A stretch of DNA of 64,000 bases, taken from Streptomyces alboflavus. GTDB lineage: Bacteria; Actinomycetota; Actinomycetes; Streptomycetales; Streptomycetaceae. The DNA lies in the NCBI RefSeq assembly GCF_000716675.1, contig NZ_JNXT01000038.1, positions 1-64,000 of the forward strand, in the 5' to 3' direction. Made by a program: the position numbers and the translations under genes. Under the pieces are notes generated by a model. It was given only the letters and a program-made list of their open reading frames with translations. It was not told the DNA's origin and searched no databases. Positions 9,674 to 21,600 of the stretch are shown here, piece by piece; the stretch's first letter is position 1; each line of letters begins with the position of its first letter.

Positions 9674-12600
9674 TCAGCCCCTGCCGAGTTGCTTCTTGAT
9701 GAATTCGAGCATCTCGTCGTCGCTGGCGGCGGCGAGTTGTTCGCCGACGTCAGGGGCGTCGGTGGCGGTCGCTGTTCCGGCGCCCGCTTGCGCGCCCGCG
9801 CCGCTGGCTGTGCTCTTCCAGCGGTCGAGTGCCGCCTGGAGGCGCACCGCGACCTTGGTGCGGGTGATCTCGTCGGCGGATCCGGCCGCGGCGAGGCTGC
9901 CTTCGAGCCGGTCGAGGTCGCCGAGCAGCAGCAGGGCGGGGTCGGCGGCGTCCGGGGCGAGTTCGGTGCGCAGGCAGTCGGTGAGGGCCGTGGGGGTCGG
10001 GTGGTCGAAGACCACGGTGGCGGGCAGGACGAGGCCGGTGAGGGCGTTGACGCGGTTGCGGAGTTCGACGGCGGTCAGGGAGTCGAAGCCCAGCTCGCGG
10101 AAGGCGCGGGTGGGTTCGACGGCGGCCGCGCCGCTGTAGCCGAGGACGGCGGCGACCTGCTCGCAGACCAGGTCGAGGAGCAGCCGGTCCTGGTCGGGCC
10201 GGGGCAGTGCCGCGAGGCGCTCGGTCAGGTCCGGGCCGCCCTGTCCGGCGGCGGGTCCGCCGAGGCCGGTCGCGGTGTCGGCGGTGGCGGACCGTGCCGC
10301 TTCCGCTTCCGGCAGTTCGGCGTAGAGCCTGCTGGGCCGGACCGCGGTGAACGCGGGTGCGTACTGCCGCCAGTCGACGTCGGCGACGAGGACGGCGGTG
10401 TGGTCCTGGCCGAGGAGGCGCTGGAGGGCGACGACGGCGCGCTCCGGCTCCAGGGGCGGGAGCGCCCCGCCGCGCAGCCGTTCCGCGGCCACTCCCCCGG
10501 CGGCCATGCCGCTGCCCGCCCACGGGCCCCAGGCCACCGAGGTGGCGGTCAGGCCCCGGGCGCGGCGGGCGTGGGCGAGCCCGTCGAGGTAGGCGTTGGC
10601 GGCGGCGTAGCTGCCCTGTCCCGCGCCGCCGGCCACACCGGCGAAGGAGGAGAACAGGACGAACGCCGACAGGTCGAGACCGGCCGTCAGCTCGTCCAGG
10701 TTGCGGGCCGACTCCGTCTTCGCGCGGAAGACGGTCGCGAGCCGCTCGGGCGTCATCGCGTCGAGTACGCCGTCGTCGAGGACACCGGCCGCGTGGAACA
10801 CGCCGGTCAGCGGCGCGTCGGCGGGGATGTCCGCGAGGAGGCCCGCGAGGGCGTCCCGGTCGGCGGCGTCGCAGGCCGCGACGGTGACGCGGATGCCCGA
10901 CGCCTCCAGTTCGGCGCGGAGTTCGGCCGCGCCCGGCGCGTCGGGGCCGCGCCTGCTGGTCAGGACGAGGTGTTCGGCGCCCTCGCGGGCGAGCCAGCGG
11001 GCCACGTGGCCGCCGAGGGCGCCGGTGCCGCCGGTGACGAGCACGGTGCCGTGCGGCGCCCACGCGGCGGCCGGTTCACCGTCGTACGGCGCGCGCACCA
11101 CGCGGCGCCCGAAGGCGCCGGAGCCGCGCACCGCGACCTGGTCCTCGCCGGCCCAGGCGCCGCCGAGGACGCGGCCGAGCCGGGACAGGGCTGCCGTGTC
11201 GGCGGTCTCGGGCAGGTCGACCAGACCGCCCCAGCGCTCCGGATACTCCAGCGCGGCGACGCGGCCGAGGCCCCACAGGGCACTGCGGCCGGGCGCGGTC
11301 CGCACGTCGGCGTGGCCGACGGCGACGGCGTCGCGGGTGGCGCACCACAGGGGTGCGTCGACGCCGGTGTCGCCGAGGGCCTGGATCAGGGCCAGGGTGG
11401 ACGCGACCTCCGCCGGTACGGCACCGGTCCCGCCGTCACCTGTCACGCCGTCACCTGTCACGCCGTCACCGGCCGCGCCCGCGTCGGTTTCGAGGCGGTC
11501 GGCGGCGAGCAGCGACAGCACACCGTCGTAGGCGGTCACGTCGGCAGCCGTACCGAGTGCGGCGCGCAGGGGTCCGGCGAGCGCGTCCCGGGTGGTGGCG
11601 TGCGCGGGCACCTCCACCGTCACGAGGCGCACGTCGTGCTCGGCCATGAGGGCGGCCACGGCGGCGCGCCACGAGGCGTCGGCGGCGCTGCCCGGCCGCC
11701 CGTCGGCCTGACCGTCCGTCCCACCGTCCGTCCCGCCTTCCGTCCCGCCGTCCGTCCGGCTCTCCGGTACGACGACGAGCCAGCTGCCCGTCAGCTTCCC
11801 CACCGCAGACTCGGTGAGCGGCGTCCACGACTCGCGGTAGTTCCACTTGTCGAGAGTGAAGGTCTCGCGCCGCTGCTTCCGCCAGGCGGTCAGCGCGGGC
11901 AGGACCTCGGCGAGCGGGGCGTCGTCCGGCACCTCCAGGGTCTTGGCCAACTCGGCGAGGTCCGCGCTCTCCACTGTCTCCCAGAACCGCGACTCGACCT
12001 CGTCCACCGCACCGGAACCGGCCACGCCCGCCGTGTCCGACGCCGCCTCCAGCCAGTAGTGCTCGTGCTGGAAGGCGTACGTGGGCAGGTCCACGCGGCG
12101 CCGCGCCTCGGCCGGTGCGTACAGCGGAGCCCAGTCGGCCTCCGCACCGCGCACCTGGACCTTGGCGAGCGCGGCCAGGAACGTGTCCGGCTCGGGGCGG
12201 TCCTTGCGCAGCGCGCCGACGAGGCCCGCCTGCGCGTCCGGGTCGGTGATCGTGTCGTGCGCCATCGCCGTCAGGACAGCGTCCGGGCCCAGCTCCAGGA
12301 GGGTGGAGACTCCCTGGCCGCTGAGGGTGGCGAGCCCGTCGTGGAAGCGGACGGCCTCGCGGATGTGACGGATCCAGTAACCCGGGTCCTTCAACTCCTC
12401 CGTGGTGGCGAGCTGTCCGGTCAGGTTCGAGACCACCGGCAGAGCGGTGTCCTGATACGTCAGCTTCTCGGCGATACGTCAGCTTCTCGGCGACCGCCCG
12501 GAAGTCCTCCAGGACCGGGTCCATGAGCGGCGAGTGGAAGGCGTGCGACACCTTCAGCCACCGCACCTTGCGACCCTCACCCCGCAGCTTCTCCTCCAGA

Positions 12601-15600
12601 CCCTCCAGCGCGGCCCGCTCACCGGAGCGACGGCGAACAGCGCGGGCTGCGCGTACCCGGTCCGCTCCAACAGCTCCGCATCCGCACCGAACATGACGTC
12701 CTTGAGCGGGCGTTCCAGCAGCCCATCCAGGTGCGCACACACCTCGTCCAGCGCGTCCGCGAACACCGGGAACGCCTCGTACAGCTCACGCCCCATCCCG
12801 ATCCGCTGGCTGCCCTGACCGGTGAACACCACCCCGAGACGGCCCTCCACCACCGCACCGGACACGACGCCCGGTCCGTGGCCGCCGGAGGACAGTGCGT
12901 CCAGGCCGGTCAGGAAGTCGTCGCGGTCGCGGCCGAAGACCACGGCGCGGTGTTCGAGGGGGGAGCGGCCCGTGGCCAGGGACCAGCCCGCGTCGGCGAG
13001 TCCGGCGCGGTCGGCGGCGAGGGCCGGGTCGGAGACGAGGCGTTCGCGCAGGCGGGCGGCCTGGGCGCGGAGGGCGTCGGCGCTGCGGGCCGAGAGCTGC
13101 CAGGGGACGGCGGTGCGGGTGGCGTGCACCTCACCGGGGCCCTCAGGAGTGGTGGGCCTGCGGCGGGGGGCCTGTTCCACGACGACGTGGGCGTTGGTGC
13201 CGCTGACGCCGAAGGACGAGACGCCGGCGCGGCGCGGCGCGCCGTCCCGGTCGGGCCACTCGCGGGCGCGGTCGAGCAGTTCCACGGTCCCGGCGGACCA
13301 GTCGACGTGGGTGCTCGGCCGGTCGACGTGGAGGGTCTGCGGGAGCATGCCGTGGCGCATGGCCATGACCATCTTGATGACGCCCGCGACACCGGCGGCG
13401 GCCTGCGTGTGGCCGATGTTGGACTTCACGGAGCCGAGGAGCAGCGGCCGGTCGGCCGGGCGCTCCTTGCCGTAGGTGGCGATCAGGGCCTGCGCCTCGA
13501 TCGGGTCGCCCAGGGTCGTGCCGGTGCCGTGGCCCTCGACGGCGTCGATCTGTTCGGGCGCGAGGCGGGCGTTGGCGAGGGCCTGGGTGATGACGCGCTG
13601 CTGGGAGGGACCGTTCGGGGCGGTCAGGCCGTTGGACGCGCCGTCCTGGTTGACCGCGGAGCCGCGGACCACCGCGAGGACTTCGTGGCCGTTGCGGCGG
13701 GCGTCGGACAGGCGCTCCAGGAGCAGCAGACCCGCGCCCTCTCCCCAGCCCGTGCCGTCGGCCGCTTCCGCATAGGGCTTGCAGCGGCCGTCGCCCGCGA
13801 GGCCGCCCTGGCGGCTGAACTCGTCGAAGGCGCCCGCCGTCGCCATGACGGTGACACCGCCCGCGAGGGCGAGGTCGCACTCGCCCTGGCGCAGGGCCTG
13901 CGCCGCGAGGTGCAGGGCCACCAGCGACGACGAGCAGGCCGTGTCCACGGTCACCGCGGGGCCTTCGAGGCCGAAGGCGTAGGAGAGGCGGCCGGAGATG
14001 ACACTGCCGGACGTGCCGGTCATGAGGTGTCCCTCGACGCCTTCGGGGACGCTGTCGAGTCCGGTCGCGTACCCCTGGAAGCCGGAGCCGACGAACACAC
14101 CGGTCGAGGTGGAGCGCAGGGACTTGGGGGCGATGCCGATGCGTTCGAAGAGTTCCCAGGTGGTCTCCAGGAGGAGCCGCTGCTGCGGGTCCATGGCGAG
14201 GGCTTCGCGCGGGGAGATGCCGAAGAGTCCGGCGTCGAACTCGGAGGCGTCGTAGACGAAGCCGCCCTCGGGCTTGTAGCGCGCGGCGCCGTCGAGGTCC
14301 CAGCCGCGGTCGGCGGGGAAGACGGAGATGGCGTCGGTGCCGTCGACGAGCAGCTGCCACAGCCCCTCGGGGGTGGTGGCGCCGCCCGGGAAGCGGCAGC
14401 TCATGGACACGATGGCGATGGGGTCGTCGGCCACGTCGGCGGAGGTCGCCGCCGGGACGGGGGCCGCTGTCGCGGCGGGGGTGCCGCCGGACAGCTCGAC
14501 GAGCAGGTGGCGGGCGAGGACCTCGGGCGACGGGTGGTCGAAGACGGCCGTCGCGGGCAGCTGGATGTCGGTGGCCGCGGTGAGGCGGTTGCGGAGTTCG
14601 ACGGCGGTCAGCGAGTCGAAGCCCAGCTCGCGGAAGGCGCGGGTGGGTTCGACGGCTTCGGCGCCGCCGTAGCCGAGGGCTGCCGCCGCCTCGGCTCGCA
14701 CGAGGTCGAGGACCAGGCGCTGCCGCTCGGGCTCGGGGAGTCCGGTGAGGCGGGCGGCCCACTCCGAGACCGGTCCGCTCTCGCCCGCGGGGGTGGCCGT
14801 CGTCCGCTGCGGCCGTGGCCGCAGCGCGGGCAGGCCGCCGAGGAAGGTGCTCGGGCGGGCGGCGGTGAAGGTGGGCGCGAACCGCTCCCAGTCGACGTCC
14901 GCCACGGTCAGGCACGTCTCGTCGGACGCGAGTGCCTGGGCGAGCGCGCCGACGGCCAGGTCGGGCGCGAGGAGCGCGACGCCGCGGCGGCGCAGGTGCT
15001 CCTCGGCCTCGGCGGTGGCCGCCATGCCGCTGCCGCCCCAGGCTCCCCAGGCCACGGAGGTGGCGCTCAGGCCGCGGGCGCGGCGGCGCTCGGCGAGCGC
15101 GTCGAGGAAGGCGTTGGCTGCGGCGTATCCGGCCTGGCCGCCGCTGCCCCAGACGGCGGCGATGGAGGAGAACAGGACGAAGGCGTCGAGGTCCGCGTCG
15201 GCGAGGAGCGCGTCGAGGTGGGCGGCGCCCTCGGCCTTGGCGGCCAGCGCGTGGGCGAGGTCCGCGGGCGCGGTGTCGGCGAGGGCGACGGCGGGGCTCA
15301 CCCCGGCGGCGTGGAAGACGGCACGCGGGCTCCGCCCGGCCGCCGCCAGTTCGCCGAGGAGCGCGGCGACGGCGTCGCGTTCGGCGACATCGCAGGCCGC
15401 GACGGTGACTGCGGCTCCCAACTCCTCCAGTTCCGCCTTGAGTTCGGCGGCGCCGGGCGCGTCGAGTCCGCGCCTGCTGGTCAGGACGAGGTGGTCGGCG
15501 CCCTCGCGGGCGAGCCAGCGGGCGACGTGCGCGCCGAGCGCGCCCGTGCCGCCTGTGATCAGCGCGGTGCCGCACGGCGTCCAGTCCCGTGCCGGGTCGG

Positions 15601-18600
15601 TGGCCAGCGGGGCGTGTGCGAGACGGCGGACGAAGATGCCCGAGCCGCGCACGGCGATCTGGTCCTCGACGCCGCCGCCGTCCGCCGCCCCGTCGGCGGG
15701 GATGCACGCCAGGGCGGTGGCGAGGCGCGTCGCGGTGCGCGTGTCCGGGGTCTGCGGCAGGTCGACGAGACCGCCCCAGCGCTCCGGGTGCTCCAGGGCC
15801 ACGACCCGTCCCAGGCCCCACAGTTGGGCCTGCGGGGCGCTCGTGAGCCGGTCGCTGCGGCCGGTGGAGACGGCTCCGCTGGAGACCGCCCACAGCTTCG
15901 CGTCGACCTCGGCGTCCCCGAGGGCCTGGACGAGCGCCAGGGTGCCCGCGAGGCCGAGGGTCAGTTCGGGGTGCGCCGGGTGCGGGTCCTCGGTGAGGGC
16001 GAGGAGGGAGACGACACCGGCGAGTCCGGCCGCCGCGCCGTCGTGGGCACCGGACGCCTCGGAGGTGCCGGGCACGTGCTCAAGCAAGCGCGCGGTCAGC
16101 GCATCCCGCGTCAACTCGGCGCCGCCGACACGCATTTCGGCGACCTCCGCACCGGCCTGCGCCAGCGCGTCGGTGACACCCGTGGTCCACGGGTGCGCGG
16201 CGGCCTCTTCCGGTACGACGACCAGCCAGCGTCCCGTGAGGGCGGCCCCGGGAAGGGCCCCGCCCGCCAGCGGCTTCCACGTGACGCGGTAGCGCCAGCT
16301 GTCCACGGTGGACCGCTCACGCTTCTGCCGCCGCCACGACGACAGGACCGGCAGGACAGCGCCGAGCTCGGCGGCGGAACCCTCCGCCACGTCCAGCTCG
16401 GCCGCGAGCCCCGCCAGGTCCTCGCGCTCCACGGCCTCCCAGAACCGCGCCTCCACCTCGTCGGCCGGGACGCCCGGCGTGCCGGCGGGAGTGCGCCCGT
16501 CGACGAGCCAGAAGTGCTCGTGCTGGAAGGCGTACGTAGGCAGGTCGACGATGGTGCGGGCGCCCGGGTAGAGCGCCTTCCAGTCCAGCTCGGCGCCGTG
16601 CGCGTGGGCTTCGCCGACGGCGGTCATGAGGCGGTGGGCGCCGCCCTCGTCCCGGTGCAGGGAGCCGAGTGCGACGGCCGGCGTGCCGGTGGCGTCGGCG
16701 GTGGCACGGACGGCGGTGGTGAGGACGGGGTGGGGGCTGATCTCCACGAACAGTCCGTGGCCCTCGGCGAGCAGGGCGCGGACAGCCTGCTCGAACCGGA
16801 CGGTGTGCCGCAGGTTCCGGTACCAGTACCCGGCGTCCATCGGGGTGCCCGCGTCCAGCCTCTCCCCCGTCAGCGAGGAGTACACCGACACGTCGGCCGG
16901 GCGGGACACCACGGGGGCGAGCACCTGCGCCAGGTGCGCCTCGACGGCCTCGACCTGCGCGGAGTGCGCGCCGTGGCCCACCGCGAGGACATCGGCCAGG
17001 ACACCCTCGGCGGCGCACTGGGCCACCAGCTCGTCCAGGGCCTCGGTCGTGCCCGAGACGACGGTCTCCGCGGGGCCGTTCACCGCGGCGAGCTCGATCC
17101 GGCCGTCCCAGGCCGCGATCAGCTCGCGTACGCCCTGCTCGGGCAGCGGCAGGGACACCAGGCCGCCCTGGACCGGCAGTTCACGGATCGCGAGGGCGCG
17201 CAGGGCGACGACGCGGGCCGCGTCCGCGAGCGAGAGCACGCCCGCGACGCACGCGGCGGCGATCTCACCGGGGCCGTGGCCGACGACGGCGGCGGGCTCG
17301 ACACCGGACGCCTGCCACACGGCCGCCAGGGACACCATCACGGCGAACAGGACCGGCTGGGCCACGTCCACCCGGTCGAAGTTGCCCCCGCCCAGCTCGT
17401 CGAAGAGGTCCCAGTCGACGAACTCCGAGAGCGCGTCGGCGCACTCGCGCATCCGGTCCGCGAACACCGGCGACTCGTCGAGGAGTCGGCGGGCCGTCCC
17501 GGCCCACTCCGCCCCCTGCCCGGGGAACACGAACACCGGGCGTGCCGTGCCGCCCTGCGCCTGCCCGACCACGGCATGCCCGGCGGTCACGCCGTCGGCC
17601 CGCGCGATCGTGCCTTCGCCGCGTGCGGTCGTGCCTTCGCCGCGCGCAAGGCGCTCAAGACCGGCGAGCAGCTCGCCCCGGTCCCGCCCGAGGACGACAC
17701 CCCGGTGCTCGAACCGCGACCGCGCCACGGCCAGGGACCAGCCTAGGTCGGCGACGCCCGGCCCGTCCTGGGCCAGCAGGTGCTCATGGAGCCGTCCGGC
17801 CTGCTCCCGCAGTGCCTCCGGGGTCTTCGCGGAGAGAGCGAGGGGGGTCACGCAGGTGGGCGGTCCGGCGTGGCCGGAGGGCTCGTCCGGCTCGGCCGGG
17901 GCGTCCGCCGGTGCCTGCTCCACGATCACGTGGGCGTTGGTGCCGCTCACCCCGAACGCCGAGACGCCCGCGCGCCGGGGTGACCTGTCGGCGCCTTGCG
18001 GCCAGTCGCGTGCGCCCGTCAGGAGCTCGACGGCTCCCGCCGACCAGTCCACCTCGGTGGAGGGGGCGTCCACGTGCAGGGTCTTGGGCAGCACGCCGTG
18101 CCGCATCGCCATGACCATCTTCATGACACCGGCGACACCGGCGGCTGCCTGGGTGTGCCCGATGTTGGACTTGATGGAGCCCAGCCACAGGGGCCGGTCG
18201 GCCGACCGCTCCTTGCCGTACGTGGCGAGGCGGAGCCGCGCACGACGGCGAGCACGCGGTGACCGTTGCGGCGGGCGTCGGACAGGCGCTCCACGAGAAG
18301 CATGCCCACGCCCTCGCCCCAGCCCGTGCCGTCCGCCGCGTCCGCGAACGCCTTGCAGCGGCCGTCCGTGGCGAGGCCGCGCTGACGGCTGAACTCCACG
18401 AAGGTCGCCGGGGTCGACATCACCGAGACGCCGCCCGCGAGGGCCATCGTGCACTCGCCCTGGCGGATCGCCTGCGCGGCCAGGTGCAGCGCGACCAGGG
18501 ACGACGAGCAGGCCGTGTCCACCGTCACCGCGGGGCCTTCGAGGCCGAAGGTGTACGAGATGCGGCCCGACGCGACGCTCGCGGCGTTGCCGATGCCGAG

Positions 18601-21600
18601 GTAGCCCTCGACCTCGTCGGGGACGTGGTCGACGCCCGCGGTGTAGTCCTGACCGTTGGTGCCCGCGAACACGCCGATCTGGCTGCCGCCGAGCGTCGCC
18701 GGGTCGATCCCGGCGCGCTCGAACGCCTCCCAGGACGTCTCCAGGAGAAGGCGCTGCTGCGGGTCCATCGCGAGGGCCTCGCGCGGGTTGATGCCGAAGA
18801 ACTTGGCGTCGAACTGCCCGGCGTCGTAGAGGAATCCGCCTTCGCGGACGTACGAGGTGCCGGCGCGCTCGGCGTCGGAGTGGAAGAGCCCTTCGGTGTC
18901 CCAGCCGCGGTCGGCGGGGAAGTCGGCGATGGCGTCGACACCGTCGGCGACCAGACGCCACAGATCCTCGGGGCTGCGCACACCGCCCGGGAAGCGGCAG
19001 CTCATGCCGATGATGGCGAGGGGTTCGTCGTCCACGGCGGCGCCGGTGGGTGCGGGCAGCGGGGTCGCGCTCTCGTCGCCGAAGAGTTCGGTGTGCAGAT
19101 GGGCGGCGAGCGCGGTCGCCGTCGGGTAGTCGAAGACCAGCGTCGTCGGCAGCCGGAGGCCGGTGGCGGCGCCGATGAGGTTGCGCAGCTCGACGGCCGT
19201 GAGCGAGTCGAAGCCGAGTTCGCGGAAGGCGCGCGTGACGTGCACGTCGTCCGCGCTCGCGTGGCCGAGGACGTCGGCGGCCTGCCGGCGCACCAGGTCC
19301 AGGAGCGCGGCCTCGCGGTCGGCGGGGGTCAGGGCGGCGAGGCGGTCGGCGAGCGCGTTCGCGGGGACAGCGGCTGTGTCGGCACCGCCGGTGCGGTCCG
19401 CGAGGGCCGAGTGGGCCTCGGGGATGTCCGTGAAGAGGCGGCTCGGCCGGGCGGCGGTGATGCCGGGCGCGTACTGGGCCCAGTCGACGTCCGCGACGAC
19501 GGCGAGCGCCTGGTGGCCGCCGAGTGCCTGGTGCAGGGCGGTGATCGCGAGGTCGGGGTCCATGGGCGGCATCACGCCGTGCCGCAGCCGCTCGGCGGCC
19601 GCGCCCTCGGCCGCCATGCCGCCGCCGTCCCAGGGGCCCCAGGCGACGGAGGTCGCCGCGTGTCCGGCGGAGCGCCGGGCCTCGGCGAGGGCGTCGAGGG
19701 CCGCGTTGGCGGCGGCGTAGCTGCCCTGGCCCGCGCCGCCGACGACACCGGCGAGCGAGGAGAACAGGACGAACGCCGACAGGTCCGCGGCGCGGGTCAG
19801 CTCGTCCAGGTGCCGGGCGGACGCCACCTTCGCGCGGAAGACGGCGGCCATCCGGTCCTCGGTGAGACCGTCGATGACGCCGTCGTCGAGGACGCCCGCC
19901 GTGTGGAACACGCCGGTCAGCGGCGCGTCGTCGGGCAGGTCGGCGAGCAGCGCCGCGAGCGCCGCGCGGTCGGCGACGTCGCACGCCGCGACCGTCACGC
20001 GGACGCCCGACTCCTCCAGTTCGGTACGGAGTTCCCGTGCGCCCGGCGCGTCGAGGCCGCGACGGCTCGTCAGGAGCAGGTGCCCGGCGCCCGCGCGGGC
20101 GAGCCAGCGCGCGACATGGCCGCCCAGGGCGCCCGTGCCGCCGGTGACGAGGACCGTGCCGCCGGCGGCGGACCACTCCGCGCCCGGCGCCGCGTCGCCC
20201 AGGGGCGCGCGGACCAGGCGCCGCGCGAAGACGCCGGAGGCGCGCACCGCGAGCTGGTCCTCGCCGGACCAGTCCGACGAGCCTGCCGGGCCCGACGCTC
20301 CCGCCGACGAGGCGAGTGCCTGGGTGAGGTGGGTGACCGCCGTGGTGTCGGCGGTCTCGGGGAGGTCGACGAGGCCGCCCCAGGACTGCGGGTATTCGAG
20401 GGCGGCGACGCGGCCGAGGCCCCAGACGGTCGCCTGCGCCGGGTCACCGGCGGGCTCGGACGGCGTCGTCGCCACCGCGCCGCGGGTCGCGGCCCAGACG
20501 GTGGCGGTGCTGCCGGTGTCGCCGAGCGCCTGGAGCAGAACGGCCGTGCGCAGGGCGGCGGTCGGCGCCGATTCCGTACCGAGGGCCGATTCCGTACCGG
20601 GGCTCGATGCCGTGTCATGCCCCGATGCCGTGTCAGGGCCCGCTGCCGTGCCGGTGCCGGACTCGGCGGCGAGGGCGAGGAGCGAGAGGACGCCGTCCCA
20701 CCCGGCCGCCTCACGCTGCCCCAGGAGTGCGGTGAGGGCCGCCCGGTCGGTGGCGGCGACGGCGGGGACGCGCACCACCGTGACGCGGGCGCCGCCCGCG
20801 GCGAGGGCCCGCTCGGCCGCACCGCTCCAGGGGTGGTCGGCGTGCTCGTCGGGGACGAGCAGGGCCCAGCCGCCGGTGAGGGCAGGGGTGTCACCGCCCT
20901 GCCGGGGCGGCAGCGGGTTCCAGGTCACGCGGTAGCGCCAGCTGTCCAGCGTGGACGTGGACCGCCGACGGCGGCGCCAGGCCGTGAGGGCGGGCAGGAC
21001 CTCGGTCAGCGGGGCGTCGTCGGGCACGTCGAGGGCACCGGTCAGCTCCGCGAGGTCCTCGTGCTCGACGGCCTCCCAGAAGCGGGCCTCGGCGTCGTCG
21101 GGCAGGGCGGTCCCGTGGGTGGGGGCCGCGGTGGTCGGCGCGGTGGTGTCGAGCCAGTACCGCTGGTGCTGGAAGGCGTACGTGGGCAGGTCGACGCGGC
21201 GCCGGGCGCGCGTCGGGGCGTACCGCGGGGTCCAGTCGACGTCTGTGCCGCGCACGTGCAGCCGGGCGAGAGCGGTCAGGAAGGTGTCGGGTTCGGGCCG
21301 GTCGCGGCGCAGCGCGGCCACGAGTCCCGCCTGGGCGTCGGGGCCGGTGAGGGTGTCGTGGGCCATCGCCGTGAGGACGGCGTCGGGGCCGAGTTCGAGC
21401 AGGGTGGTGACGCCGAAGCCGGTGAGGGCGGTCAGGCCGTCGTGGAAGCGGACGGCCTCGCGGACGTGCCGCACCCAGTACTCGGGGTCCTTCAGCTCGT
21501 CGGCGGTGGCGAGGCGCCCGGTCACGTTCGACACGACCGGGAGCGTCGGGTCCTGGTAGTCGAGTCCCCGGGCGATCTGCCGGAACTCGTCGAGCATCGG

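Larger units (their letters stand above)
9990..14435 (-). other. PKS module 11: KS-AT(malonyl)-KR(B)-ACP, AT broken by two faults
   Basis: KS about 14435-13170 (DTACSSS, Cys 13933-13935). AT about 12835-12180: the start ([10 protein letters not shown]) and HAFH near 12537-12550 are present, giving a malonyl prediction, but the segment with GHSIG is missing at about 12626 and a 19-base duplication sits at 12454-12491. KR about 11880-10350 with GGTGALGG near 11015 and VLDDG near 10775 (B-type). ACP about 10240-9990, Ser near 10080. The post-AT linker holds a 12-base and a 15-base tandem repeat. The C-terminal docking segment is 9674-9970. Confidence 0.85.
14520..19036 (-). other. PKS module 10: KS-AT(no active-site Ser)-KR(A)-ACP
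   Basis: KS about 19036-17910 (Cys 18508-18510); about 172 bases including the HGTGT histidine are missing at 18230/18231. AT about 17560-16640 resembles methylmalonyl ATs (FVFPGQG start) but reads GHGPG at 17261-17285 where sisters have GHSQG, and GHGAHS near 16955-16985 where they have DYASHS. KR about 16330-14870: GGTGALGA near 15550, no LDD, Trp eight residues before Tyr in WGSGGQAGY near 15120-15155 and Gln three before Tyr, so A1-type. ACP about 14770-14520, Ser near 14610. If the AT is dead, the unit must be supplied in trans or the module only passes the chain on. Confidence 0.88.

Noticed and set aside
18121..18240. Fragmented separate CDSs starting at internal Met/GTG codons after each break
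   Set aside because: The apparent starts lie inside KS or AT domains, lack ribosome binding sites, and often begin with wrong-frame residues before the true PKS sequence resumes.
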